Assembly: GCA_023665805.1 (NCBI GenBank) | Contig: JAMPDJ010000020.1 | Span: 1-56,853, forward strand | Origin: Bacteroides sp. | Lineage (GTDB): Bacteria > Bacteroidota > Bacteroidia > Bacteroidales > Bacteroidaceae | Direction: 5' to 3' | Length of the DNA stretch: 56,853 bases | Shown: positions 25,066-32,827 of the stretch, piece by piece | Layout: each line of letters opens with the position of its first letter | How positions within the stretch are numbered: the stretch's first letter is position 1 | The notes under the pieces: model-generated | Database searches by the model: none | What the model saw: only the letters and a program-made list of their open reading frames with translations | What the model was told of the DNA's origin: nothing | Position numbers and translations under genes: made by a program

Positions 25066-26058
25066 ATGGATATAGATATAGTAATTACATGGGTGGATAT
25101 GAACGACTATGCTTGGCAATTGGACTTTGCCAAGTATTCTGGTAATAAGGAGAATACCAAGAATGGAATCTCCAAGGCTCGCTTTCGTGACTATGGTTTT
25201 CTTAAGTATTGGTTCCGTGGCGTGGAGAAATTTGCTCCATGGGTACGCAAGATACATTTTGTCACCAGTGGACAAAAAACGGAATGGTTGGACGAAACCA
25301 ATCCCAAAATCCACTTGGTTAACCACAAGGATTACATTCCGGAGCAATTTTTACCTACATACAATTCCGTGGTCATAGAACGCTATATCCACAGGATTCC
25401 TGATTTGGCTGAGCATTTCGTTTATTTTAATGACGATTTCTATATCATCAGTCCTGTTAGTCCGGAGCGTTTTTTCCGTACTGGTTTACCGTGTGACATA
25501 GCAACATTCTTGTACAATCCTTCATGGTCGCAATGGTATAGGAGGATAAAGAACAACCTCATCATTATCAATCAACACTTTAATAAGAAGGAAGTGATGG
25601 AACGTTATGGCGACAAGTGGTTCCATAAGAGTTACGGTTGCCGTGCCATATGGAACTACATCCTCAAACCGTATGGCAAATTCATTACACTGCGTACACC
25701 TCACAATGCCCAGCCTTACTTGAAAAGTACATTTGAGGAGGTGTGGGCTGTGGCTGAGAAGGAATTGACAGAGACCTCTGCCAATCGTTTCCGTGCCTTG
25801 AATGACTATACTCCAGAGCTTTTCCGTACGTGGCAGATATGCCGTGGCAATTTTGAGCCGTACAATACATACACCGACACCAAGATGTTTCCTCTGATGA
25901 TTAGGTCAAAACAGGCAATCAGAGCCATTTATGAGCAATCTTACTCTTTGATATGCCTTAACGACAATGTGCACATACGCAACTACGAACAGGTGATGCA
26001 GAACCTTCAGGCTGCTTTTGAAAGTATATTGCCAGAAAAGTCGGGCTTTGAATTATAA
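25066..26058 (+). CDS. Stealth-family hexose-1-phosphate transferase
   Basis: Stealth proteins transfer sugar-1-phosphate from a nucleotide sugar to a growing surface polysaccharide, making phosphodiester links. About 330 residues; ATG 25066 is preferred over a TTG two codons earlier. The conserved regions are in order: CR1 IDIVITWVDMND at the N-terminus, CR2 RFRDYGFLKYWFRGVEKFAPWVRKIHFVT (in two parts), PTYNSVVIERYIHRIPDLAEHFVYFNDDFYI, and later blocks with PHNAQPYLKS. It follows the acyltransferase by about 50 nt. Base composition falls toward AT from here rightward. Confidence 0.88.
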   Translation: MDIDIVITWVDMNDYAWQLDFAKYSGNKENTKNGISKARFRDYGFLKYWFRGVEKFAPWVRKIHFVTSGQKTEWLDETNPKIHLVNHKDYIPEQFLPTYNSVVIERYIHRIPDLAEHFVYFNDDFYIISPVSPERFFRTGLPCDIATFLYNPSWSQWYRRIKNNLIIINQHFNKKEVMERYGDKWFHKSYGCRAIWNYILKPYGKFITLRTPHNAQPYLKSTFEEVWAVAEKELTETSANRFRALNDYTPELFRTWQICRGNFEPYNTYTDTKMFPLMIRSKQAIRAIYEQSYSLICLNDNVHIRNYEQVMQNLQAAFESILPEKSGFEL

Positions 26059-26192
26059 GGTGCTACGCATATAGGCAAATCTGAAAAAAGAACAAAGACA
26101 GTTACTGTAAATATGGCCGAAAGGGAGTACTTGTTCTGTGCCATATTCCATAATCATAACAAGAACTGTAGAATACCTATTGGAACTTTGAC

Positions 26193-27068
26193 ATGAACAA
26201 GGTACTTGCAGAAATCATAGCAGGGTTAATTCCCTATAAGATGACGCGCAACCGTTGGCGTGGCATTTTGCGGTATGGACTGATCAACGCATTAAAGCTG
26301 AAGTACAGGTTGAAGTACGACCGTACACAGCCTAAATACTATCTTGCAATTTGTGCCATATCCAAGGATGAAGGACCTTATTTGAAGGAATGGGTGGAAT
26401 GGCATCTCAAACAAGGAGTGGAGAAGTTCTATATCTATGATAATGAAAGCACGGATTGTACAAAAGAAATTCTTGCTCCATATATTGACAATGGTATAGT
26501 TGAATATACATTCTTCCCGGGAAACAGGAAGCAGCTTGCTGCTTATGATGATTGCTTGGATAAACATCGTTTTGATACACGTTGGCTTGCATTTATTGAT
26601 TTGGACGAATTTATAGTTCCTGTTAAGGACAATAGCGTTAAGGACTTTCTCAATAGGGTTGAATCATCTTCGGCTGTGGAGATAAATTGGCTGATTTACG
26701 GTAGTGGTGGAATGAGAACCAAGCAATCTGGCACTATGATGGAGAGGTTCAAATACCATTCTGCACCTGGGCATCGTTTAAATCGTCATGTGAAGAGCGT
26801 GGTTGATCCTCGTCGTGTCTTTGTCATGATTGGTTGCCATGAGGCAGCGTGCATATCGGGTTATACTGCTGATTCACATGGTAATCCTGTAACGACACAT
26901 TTTAGAGACCGTGAACCTCAGCAGGATGTTATTCGTATAAACCATTATGCTGTAAGATCATATGAGGAATTTCTTGAAAAGCAGAGACGTGGCAGGGCAA
27001 GTGGTACGCAGAAGACTATAAAAGCCGGATATTTCCATAGGTTTGACCTCAATGATATAAAGGATTGA
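26193..27068 (+). CDS. Glycosyltransferase family 92-like protein
   Basis: 291 residues, soluble GT-A-type transferase. The core reads LAICAISKDEGPYLKEWVEWHLKQGVEKFYIYDNES in two blocks, then WLAFIDLDEF at residues 131-140 with the metal-binding DLDEF, and a C-terminal INHYAVRSYEEFLEK block typical of the GT92/DUF23 group, many of which are galactosyltransferases. The donor sugar is not readable. A 134-bp gap separates it from the Stealth gene; I found no clear promoter there. Confidence 0.85.
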   Translation: MNKVLAEIIAGLIPYKMTRNRWRGILRYGLINALKLKYRLKYDRTQPKYYLAICAISKDEGPYLKEWVEWHLKQGVEKFYIYDNESTDCTKEILAPYIDNGIVEYTFFPGNRKQLAAYDDCLDKHRFDTRWLAFIDLDEFIVPVKDNSVKDFLNRVESSSAVEINWLIYGSGGMRTKQSGTMMERFKYHSAPGHRLNRHVKSVVDPRRVFVMIGCHEAACISGYTADSHGNPVTTHFRDREPQQDVIRINHYAVRSYEEFLEKQRRGRASGTQKTIKAGYFHRFDLNDIKD

Positions 27069-27121
27069 AGTGAGAGGACTATATAGCGGTGAGTGCTATA
27101 TCTTAAGACAGAATTTGGTGT

Positions 27122-28249
27122 ATGATAAGAATTGAGGATAAGAAAAACTGTTGTGGCTGTTCTGCATGTGTTCAGATATGTCCTCGCCAATGTATCTCCA
27201 TGGAAGTGGATGAAGAAGGTTTCGAATATCCATGTGTTGACTACGCCAAATGTGTAAATTGTTCACTGTGTAACAAGGTTTGCCCTGTGCAAAACGCAGG
27301 GATACCGAAGGCGCCGTTGAAGGTTTATGCTGCCCAAAATCTGCATGAGGAGACGAGAGCCAAAAGTTCTTCTGGCGGTGTATTTACACCATTGGCCGAA
27401 ACCGTTATCAATGATGGCGGTGTCGTGTTCGGGGCTTCATTTGACAAGAACTGGAATCCGGTACATTCATATACGGAACAATCAGATGGTTTGGTAGCGT
27501 TTAGAGGTTCCAAATATGTACAAAGTAGAATGGGAACATCTTATACTGATGTGCAACAATTCTTGAAAGCTGGCAGAAAGGTCCTGTTTTCAGGTACTTC
27601 ATGTCAGGTGGCCGGATTGAAAAGATTTTTGGGCAAAGAATATGCCAATCTGTTTACGGTGGAGATCTTGTGCCATGGTGTGCCTAGTCCTAAAGTGTGG
27701 CAAAGGTATCTGGAGACGAAGAAAAAAGAGTTTGGGTGTGATGAAATAACAGAAGTCAACTTTCGTAACAAGCAGAATGGTTGGTTTGTTTATAACGTTG
27801 TTATTGCATTCGGCAATGGTATGGTTTATGCTGAATCACACAAGAAGGATGCTTATTTTAGGGGATTCATGAAGAATATGTATCTAAGACCATCGTGTTA
27901 TGCTTGCAAATGTAAGAATGGGCGTTCTGGTAGTGATGTGGTGATAGCGGACTATTGGTGCATAAATGATGTGCTGCCAGGGTTTAATGACAAAAATGGT
28001 ACAAGCCTAGTGCTTGTAAACACGGAAAAAGGCCTTTCCATGTTCGCCTCCATTGCTGATGGGCTGTATTGGGCTGAAACAGGATACGTACATCGCTTAA
28101 AGAAAAATGGTGGTTTTGCTGAAGCACTGAGACTTCCATTAAGCAGAAAGGTGTTCTTTGGTATATTGAGAAAGAATGGGGCTGAATGTATTTTTCGTAT
28201 TAAGTTTGGCTTATATGATAGGATTAAAGCAATAGTTACAGGTTTATGA
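27122..28249 (+). CDS. Ferredoxin-domain FrhB-like (coenzyme F420 hydrogenase beta-family) protein of a glycan locus
   Basis: 375 residues. Two 4Fe-4S motifs sit at the N-terminus: Cys11, 13, 16, 20 and Cys44, 47, 50, 54. The rest is the FrhB N- and C-terminal pair (KSSSGGVFTPLAETVI, LFSGTSCQVAGLKRFLG, VEILCHGVPSPKVW, RPSCYACKCKNGRSGSDVVIADYW). In Bacteroidota and Firmicutes such proteins sit beside polysaccharide pyruvyl transferases in surface-glycan clusters, as here. F420 is not expected in this organism, so the flavin or redox substrate is unknown. Its stop overlaps the next start by 4 nt (ATGA), implying translational coupling. Confidence 0.85.
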   Translation: MIRIEDKKNCCGCSACVQICPRQCISMEVDEEGFEYPCVDYAKCVNCSLCNKVCPVQNAGIPKAPLKVYAAQNLHEETRAKSSSGGVFTPLAETVINDGGVVFGASFDKNWNPVHSYTEQSDGLVAFRGSKYVQSRMGTSYTDVQQFLKAGRKVLFSGTSCQVAGLKRFLGKEYANLFTVEILCHGVPSPKVWQRYLETKKKEFGCDEITEVNFRNKQNGWFVYNVVIAFGNGMVYAESHKKDAYFRGFMKNMYLRPSCYACKCKNGRSGSDVVIADYWCINDVLPGFNDKNGTSLVLVNTEKGLSMFASIADGLYWAETGYVHRLKKNGGFAEALRLPLSRKVFFGILRKNGAECIFRIKFGLYDRIKAIVTGL

Positions 28250-29352
28250 AGATAGCAATACTTACTCTTCCGCTTCATGGCAACTATGGCGGAATTATTC
28301 AGAATTATGCCTTGCAGACAATCTTGAAGCAGATGGGACATGAGGCTGTGACGTTGAATGTGCAAAATACGCCATTTGGACGTAAACACGACATGCCTTT
28401 GTTGAAGTGGTTGTTCTCGTTCAGGAAATCCAGGGCGAAACGACATGTGCGTAGGTTTATCAACGAGAATATCCGCTTGACGGCATCGCTATATACCAAG
28501 AAGGACTTGTGCAGATTCGACCTTTCCGGATATGATGCGGTGATTGTGGGTTCTGATCAAGTTTGGCGTGCTTGTTATGCATATCCCGACATATATGCAT
28601 ATTATTTGGATTTCGTGTCAAACCCTCATGTCAAGAAAATTGCTTTTTCTGCCTCCTTTGGTTCCGATAGCCCAGAATATACTCCCGAGCAGACTGCTGT
28701 ATGTGGGGAATATATTCGGGATTTTGACTTGATAACCGTAAGGGAGCATGGTGCGTTACACTTGATAAAAGATGTGTACAAGTGGCAGTGTAAGTATGTT
28801 CCGGTACAAACGTTGGATCCTACGATGTTGCTCCCAAAGGCAGAGTACATGAAGCTATTATCCGTTTGTGATGACCAAAAGTGTCCTGGGGAGCTGTTCT
28901 ACTATGTTTTGGATATGACGGAGGAGAAGAGAGGCATCATCAATAAGATAGCGAGGGATTTGGGTGTGAATCCATTCACTGTGAACAGAAAGACCCGTAA
29001 ATGGCTGGCCAAGCCGCATGACAGGGAGGTGCCCCCGTTGGAGGAATGGCTGATGGCCTTCCATAAAGCCAGGTATGTCTTTACGGATAGTTTCCATGGT
29101 TCGGTGTTCTCCATAGTATTTAATAAGGAGTTTATAGCGCTGGGTAACCCAAAAAGAGGTATGGGGCGTTTCCATTCCTTGATGGATACATTTCGTCTGC
29201 AGGACAGGTTGGTGTTTAAGTCAGAGGAATGCACGTCCGCCTTATTGGCTACTCCTGTAGATTGGCATAGTGTCAATTCCATTCTGGAAACGGAGAAAGG
29301 CATTAGCCTTGGCTATTTGAATCGTTGCCTGTCATCCTCTCCGGACAGGTAG
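28246..29352 (+). CDS. Polysaccharide pyruvyl transferase family protein
   Basis: 368 residues of the CsaB/WcaK/ExoV family, which puts a pyruvate ketal from phosphoenolpyruvate on sugars of surface polymers. Markers are LPLHGNYGGIIQNYALQTILKQMGHE at the start, YDAVIVGSDQVWR, KKIAFSASFGSD, and TDSFHGSVFSIVFNKEF near the end. It is coupled to the FrhB-like gene by an ATGA overlap. Its last 50 nt overlap the 3' end of the opposing glycosyltransferase gene. Confidence 0.88.
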   Translation: MKIAILTLPLHGNYGGIIQNYALQTILKQMGHEAVTLNVQNTPFGRKHDMPLLKWLFSFRKSRAKRHVRRFINENIRLTASLYTKKDLCRFDLSGYDAVIVGSDQVWRACYAYPDIYAYYLDFVSNPHVKKIAFSASFGSDSPEYTPEQTAVCGEYIRDFDLITVREHGALHLIKDVYKWQCKYVPVQTLDPTMLLPKAEYMKLLSVCDDQKCPGELFYYVLDMTEEKRGIINKIARDLGVNPFTVNRKTRKWLAKPHDREVPPLEEWLMAFHKARYVFTDSFHGSVFSIVFNKEFIALGNPKRGMGRFHSLMDTFRLQDRLVFKSEECTSALLATPVDWHSVNSILETEKGISLGYLNRCLSSSPDR

Positions 29353-30400
29353 CGGTTTCTAAACGTGATATGGCCTCGGTAACGGCTGCTCGGAAGTAAG
29401 CACCTTGGGATATTGACAGATTGACACGCTGGACGTTGTCGCACATGTGGTTGTACTTTTCTTGTGTAAGATTGGAGTAAATCCGGTTGATGTCTCGTAG
29501 CGAACCGATGCATATGCCTATTTCGTTTTCTTCGACGAATTGTGCCATGGCGGCTTTGTCCCATATTATGATGGGCAATCCGCAACGTATGTACAAGGAA
29601 ATTTTATGCGGTGTGTTCATGGCGAGGTATTCTCCCCAGTCGCCATTGCAACTGTCAATGGAATCCCCGTCCCAGACGAGTCCGAAATCTCCCTCTGCAC
29701 AACTGATTAGTTGGCTGGGTAACATAAACCCTTTAGTGTCGAATTTGGTCGCGGCTGTGGCTTTTGATAGGTCAAACCCATTGCCATATACGTTGACGCA
29801 GAAGTTGTGTATATGGTTTCCAAAGGAATACAGAAAACTGTTTTTGCGGCGTGTCAGTTGTCCTGCATAAACAATCCTGTTTGTTATCTCCGATTGTTTC
29901 CTGTCTATGCATTTGGCATCAGAGAGAAAGTCAAATATGTGCATTGGTACCGTAATGCTCATCTTGTTGTGTCCCACGAAGCCGTTGCGGCATAACCATT
30001 GGCAAATAGTGCGGTTGCAGCAGATTAGTGCGTCGGCATCGTTCATCATTCTTATTTCTTGCTGAACCGAATGGCGCTTGAGACGAAAACAGTCCAAGTC
30101 GTGTATGAAGGCGATTATTCTGGCTTTCTTTGAGTGTACTATATTGCAAATTATTGAGTAATACTTTACGGGATATTGTACTATCAGGATGTCCCCCTCG
30201 TTTATCTTTAGTAAAATACGTACGATTGACATTAGGGTCACTATGAAATGGCGTATGCGGTTTCTGCTTACTCCATGGTGTTGTATCCCTATGGAGCGCA
30301 TTTTCATCTGCGCCATTATGTCCTCGATATCCATGCGGGCTTTGCTGCCGGCATCATTGATACGCTTTTGCTTGTAGTCCTTGGGCAAATAATATATCAT
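29303..30400 (-). CDS. Galactofuranosyltransferase-like (WbbI/Gtf3-type) glycosyltransferase
   Basis: 365 residues, GT-B-like. The C-terminal donor-binding half carries VYAGQLTRRKNSF, FGLVWDGDSIDSCNGDWGEYL, PHKISLYIRCGLPIIIWDKAAMAQFV and EENEIGICIGS, a pattern I associate with WbbI-type beta-1,6-galactofuranosyltransferases and Gtf3 glucosyltransferases. Acceptor and donor remain uncertain. It is 14 nt downstream of the other minus-strand transferase, so the two form an operon. Its 3' end overlaps the pyruvyl transferase gene antisense by 50 nt. Confidence 0.82.
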   Translation of the reverse strand: MIYYLPKDYKQKRINDAGSKARMDIEDIMAQMKMRSIGIQHHGVSRNRIRHFIVTLMSIVRILLKINEGDILIVQYPVKYYSIICNIVHSKKARIIAFIHDLDCFRLKRHSVQQEIRMMNDADALICCNRTICQWLCRNGFVGHNKMSITVPMHIFDFLSDAKCIDRKQSEITNRIVYAGQLTRRKNSFLYSFGNHIHNFCVNVYGNGFDLSKATAATKFDTKGFMLPSQLISCAEGDFGLVWDGDSIDSCNGDWGEYLAMNTPHKISLYIRCGLPIIIWDKAAMAQFVEENEIGICIGSLRDINRIYSNLTQEKYNHMCDNVQRVNLSISQGAYFRAAVTEAISRLETATCPERMTGNDSNSQG

Positions 30401-30414
30401 GTACGATTCTGGGC

Positions 30415-31209
30415 TTATATTCTATGTGTAGGAGGGATTATTTTGTCTTTCACATTAGGATATGCCTCCAAAATGGCTTGGAGCGTAGCAAAATTCAAGT
30501 CTTGTTTCATCTTGAAGTTTACGGTTTTCAGTGATAGTTCACGTGGTTTACCCAAACCTTTGGGTTTGTTGTGGCCGAAGGGCACGGGGATGATTTGTTT
30601 TCCATTTGCCACGGCTGCTGCCCAAAACCAAATGTCATCTGCGGTGGGGGCTATCCGAGTGAATAGGTCTACGTCCAGCATATCAGGTCTCAACGAATGA
30701 GGGGGATACAACACACCGCCTACTCCGGTCTGTAGGTTTCTGAAATCAGCGTGTATGCGTTGAAAAAGGAAATGATACCATCGGTATTTACGCCATTGAC
30801 GATATGGTTTATCCGGTTTAATCAGTTTGGCGCGATGTGCAAGTATGGCATCTGGATACTGCACATGCAATAGTAACAAGTCGCGCAGCATGTGTCTGTG
30901 GTAATTCACATCATCGTCCACTGTGACTATGACATCATCGGGAAAATCTTTCAGTGCCGGTATCAATTTTCTGTATGAACGAATATCCTTGTTGTAATTT
31001 CGTACTTCAAATACAGGATTCTCTTTTGCAATATTCTGTATTTCATGGGGGATTCCTTTTTCCCCGAATTGCGAAAAAGTCAGATACAGTATGATTTTGT
31101 CAGGAAGTAGTGACCCGTTTAAGATGGATTGAATGGCACCTATGGCATATTTTATTGCACCAGGAAAGGAGGTTAATGAGACTATTACTCGCTGTTTGGC
31201 TATATTCAT
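30415..31209 (-). CDS. GT-A-type glycosyltransferase
   Basis: 264 residues. The N-terminus reads VIVSLTSFPGAIKYAIGAIQSILNG, then DDVIVTVDDDVNYHRHMLRDLLL with the acidic metal-binding DDD, and a late APTADDIWFWAAAVANG block. This is a GT2-like enzyme class widespread in Bacteroidota capsule and O-antigen loci; substrate unknown. It is first in the two-gene minus-strand glycan operon. The 300-bp region upstream contains no clear -7 box. Confidence 0.82.
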   Translation of the reverse strand: MNIAKQRVIVSLTSFPGAIKYAIGAIQSILNGSLLPDKIILYLTFSQFGEKGIPHEIQNIAKENPVFEVRNYNKDIRSYRKLIPALKDFPDDVIVTVDDDVNYHRHMLRDLLLLHVQYPDAILAHRAKLIKPDKPYRQWRKYRWYHFLFQRIHADFRNLQTGVGGVLYPPHSLRPDMLDVDLFTRIAPTADDIWFWAAAVANGKQIIPVPFGHNKPKGLGKPRELSLKTVNFKMKQDLNFATLQAILEAYPNVKDKIIPPTHRI

Positions 31210-31510
31210 TAGTAATGTGTAAGATAAAAGTGTTATTTTTGATTAGATTACGAGGATAAACTCTTCAGATGGAATATATAAATGGGGGCGCTTTTCTATG
31301 TCTCTAAAGTGTACGGGACATTTGCCTCAAATTACTTTACTGCCTTTGGAAAAACCATCTGATTTTGCAATATTGACAGCTTAATAATCGAGTTGGGGCC
31401 TTTTTCTGTCATCAATAGCAGGAGCATGGAGAATTTCCAATGGCGTAGGCGGCCTTTATTGAATTGATATATGTCCGTTTAGGTTGCTGTCCTTCATTCC
31501 CGGCAGTGCC
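31210..31510. other. 301-bp gap without a recognised gene
   Basis: AT-rich spacer between the minus-strand transferase start and the TolC-family stop. I saw no RNA gene, no TAnnTTTG box in the right place and no strong terminator hairpin. It is also the right-hand boundary of the AT-rich glycan locus. Confidence 0.5.
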
Positions 31511-32827
31511 TCATGGTTGCAAATACCTCATTATGCCTCCCGAGATTTGGTTCAACGATATTTCGCACAGTTTTGTGTTATACTGAGCCACGAGGATACG
31601 TTCTTCCGCATCCAACAAGGATTGTTGGGCTTCTCGCATTTCTATGCCCGAGAGGTCTCCCAACATGTATCGTTCGTGGGCGATGTAGTGGTTTTCCTGC
31701 GCGGTGACGAGGTTTTCGCGTTCCAAGGAAAGCAGACGCAGGTTGTTCTTGTAGGCCTGCCACAGGTCGGCCAGGTCGGAACGCAGGGTCTGTTCCAGTT
31801 GCAGTCGGGCCAGTTCGGCGTTGTCGATGTTCAGTTGGGCATTGCGTCGCTCACGCGAACGGTTGCCGTCAAATATCTTGTAGCCCACCTTCACGCCAAA
31901 ATCTGCCCCCCACGTGCTTCGCTGTGTGTCCGACCCTGCACCATAACTGTTATGATGGTAATTGTACCCTGCATTGAGCTTGATATAGGGATAATCGCGG
32001 CTCATGGTAGCCTTGTAGTCCAATTGTGCCAGACGGATGTCATGTTTGCTGTTGAGCAGGTCGGCATTCAATTGCATGGTTGTCTCCAGCAATGTGTCAT
32101 GCGAAAGCGATGTGTCCACTTCTATGGTGGAGTCTTGTATGGACAGGGTAGAGTTCATGTCCTTCACCGCCATCAATTCGTACAGACGTATGCGTGAAGT
32201 GGCCAATAACTCGTGTTGTTTCAGGCTTTGCGCACTGTCGGCATTGAAGTCCACTTGCGCCTGTTGCAGGTCCAGACGAGATGCGCTGCCTATGCTGTAT
32301 CTTTCCAGGACTATGCGAAGGCGTTCTTTGGACAGTTTCACCGCATTGCGCAGGTTGCTCATACGTATTTGCTGCTGTATCAGGTTGTAGTATTCTCCTG
32401 TGAGTGTAGCCACATAGTCTTCGATGTCCAGGCGTGTGCGTGTGGCTCCCTGCCTTTTCAGTTCCTGCAGGCGGCTGTAGTTGGCTTGTATCTTGAAGCC
32501 GTCAAAAACGGTCCATTCGGCATTGATGCCTGCCTGCAAGCCGTGGTCCAGACTGCTTGGCTGTTTCGTGACGGAACCATCGTCACGGTGTTTGCTTTTG
32601 CTGCCTCCATAGGAGCCGTCATATCCCGCTGTGGCGTTCACCACCGGCAGGTACCCGGCGTTTGCGGCCGTAGCATTGTTGGAGCTGATGTTTTCCTCGT
32701 TACGTGAAATCTTCAATTTGTAGTTGTTCTCCAGACCGGTGGCAATGAGTTCCGGCAGGGATTGTGCTCCGCTCTCCATGCATGCAAGGATGGCAAGCAC
32801 CAGTGTCATGTATCTTGAGATATTCAT
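31511..32827 (-). CDS. TolC-family outer-membrane efflux protein
   Basis: 438 residues; signal peptide 1-22 (MTLVLAILACMESGAQS), then two OEP repeats with long coiled-coil hairpins (IRMSNLRNAVKLSKERLRIVLERYSIGSASRLDLQQAQ and the second copy RLLSLERENLVTAQENHYIAHERYMLGDLSG, given in parts). It forms the outer-membrane tunnel for the RND pump upstream. Its ATG overlaps the RND stop by 4 nt, so translation is coupled. Confidence 0.93.
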   Translation of the reverse strand: MNISRYMTLVLAILACMESGAQSLPELIATGLENNYKLKISRNEENISSNNATAANAGYLPVVNATAGYDGSYGGSKSKHRDDGSVTKQPSSLDHGLQAGINAEWTVFDGFKIQANYSRLQELKRQGATRTRLDIEDYVATLTGEYYNLIQQQIRMSNLRNAVKLSKERLRIVLERYSIGSASRLDLQQAQVDFNADSAQSLKQHELLATSRIRLYELMAVKDMNSTLSIQDSTIEVDTSLSHDTLLETTMQLNADLLNSKHDIRLAQLDYKATMSRDYPYIKLNAGYNYHHNSYGAGSDTQRSTWGADFGVKVGYKIFDGNRSRERRNAQLNIDNAELARLQLEQTLRSDLADLWQAYKNNLRLLSLERENLVTAQENHYIAHERYMLGDLSGIEMREAQQSLLDAEERILVAQYNTKLCEISLNQISGGIMRYLQP

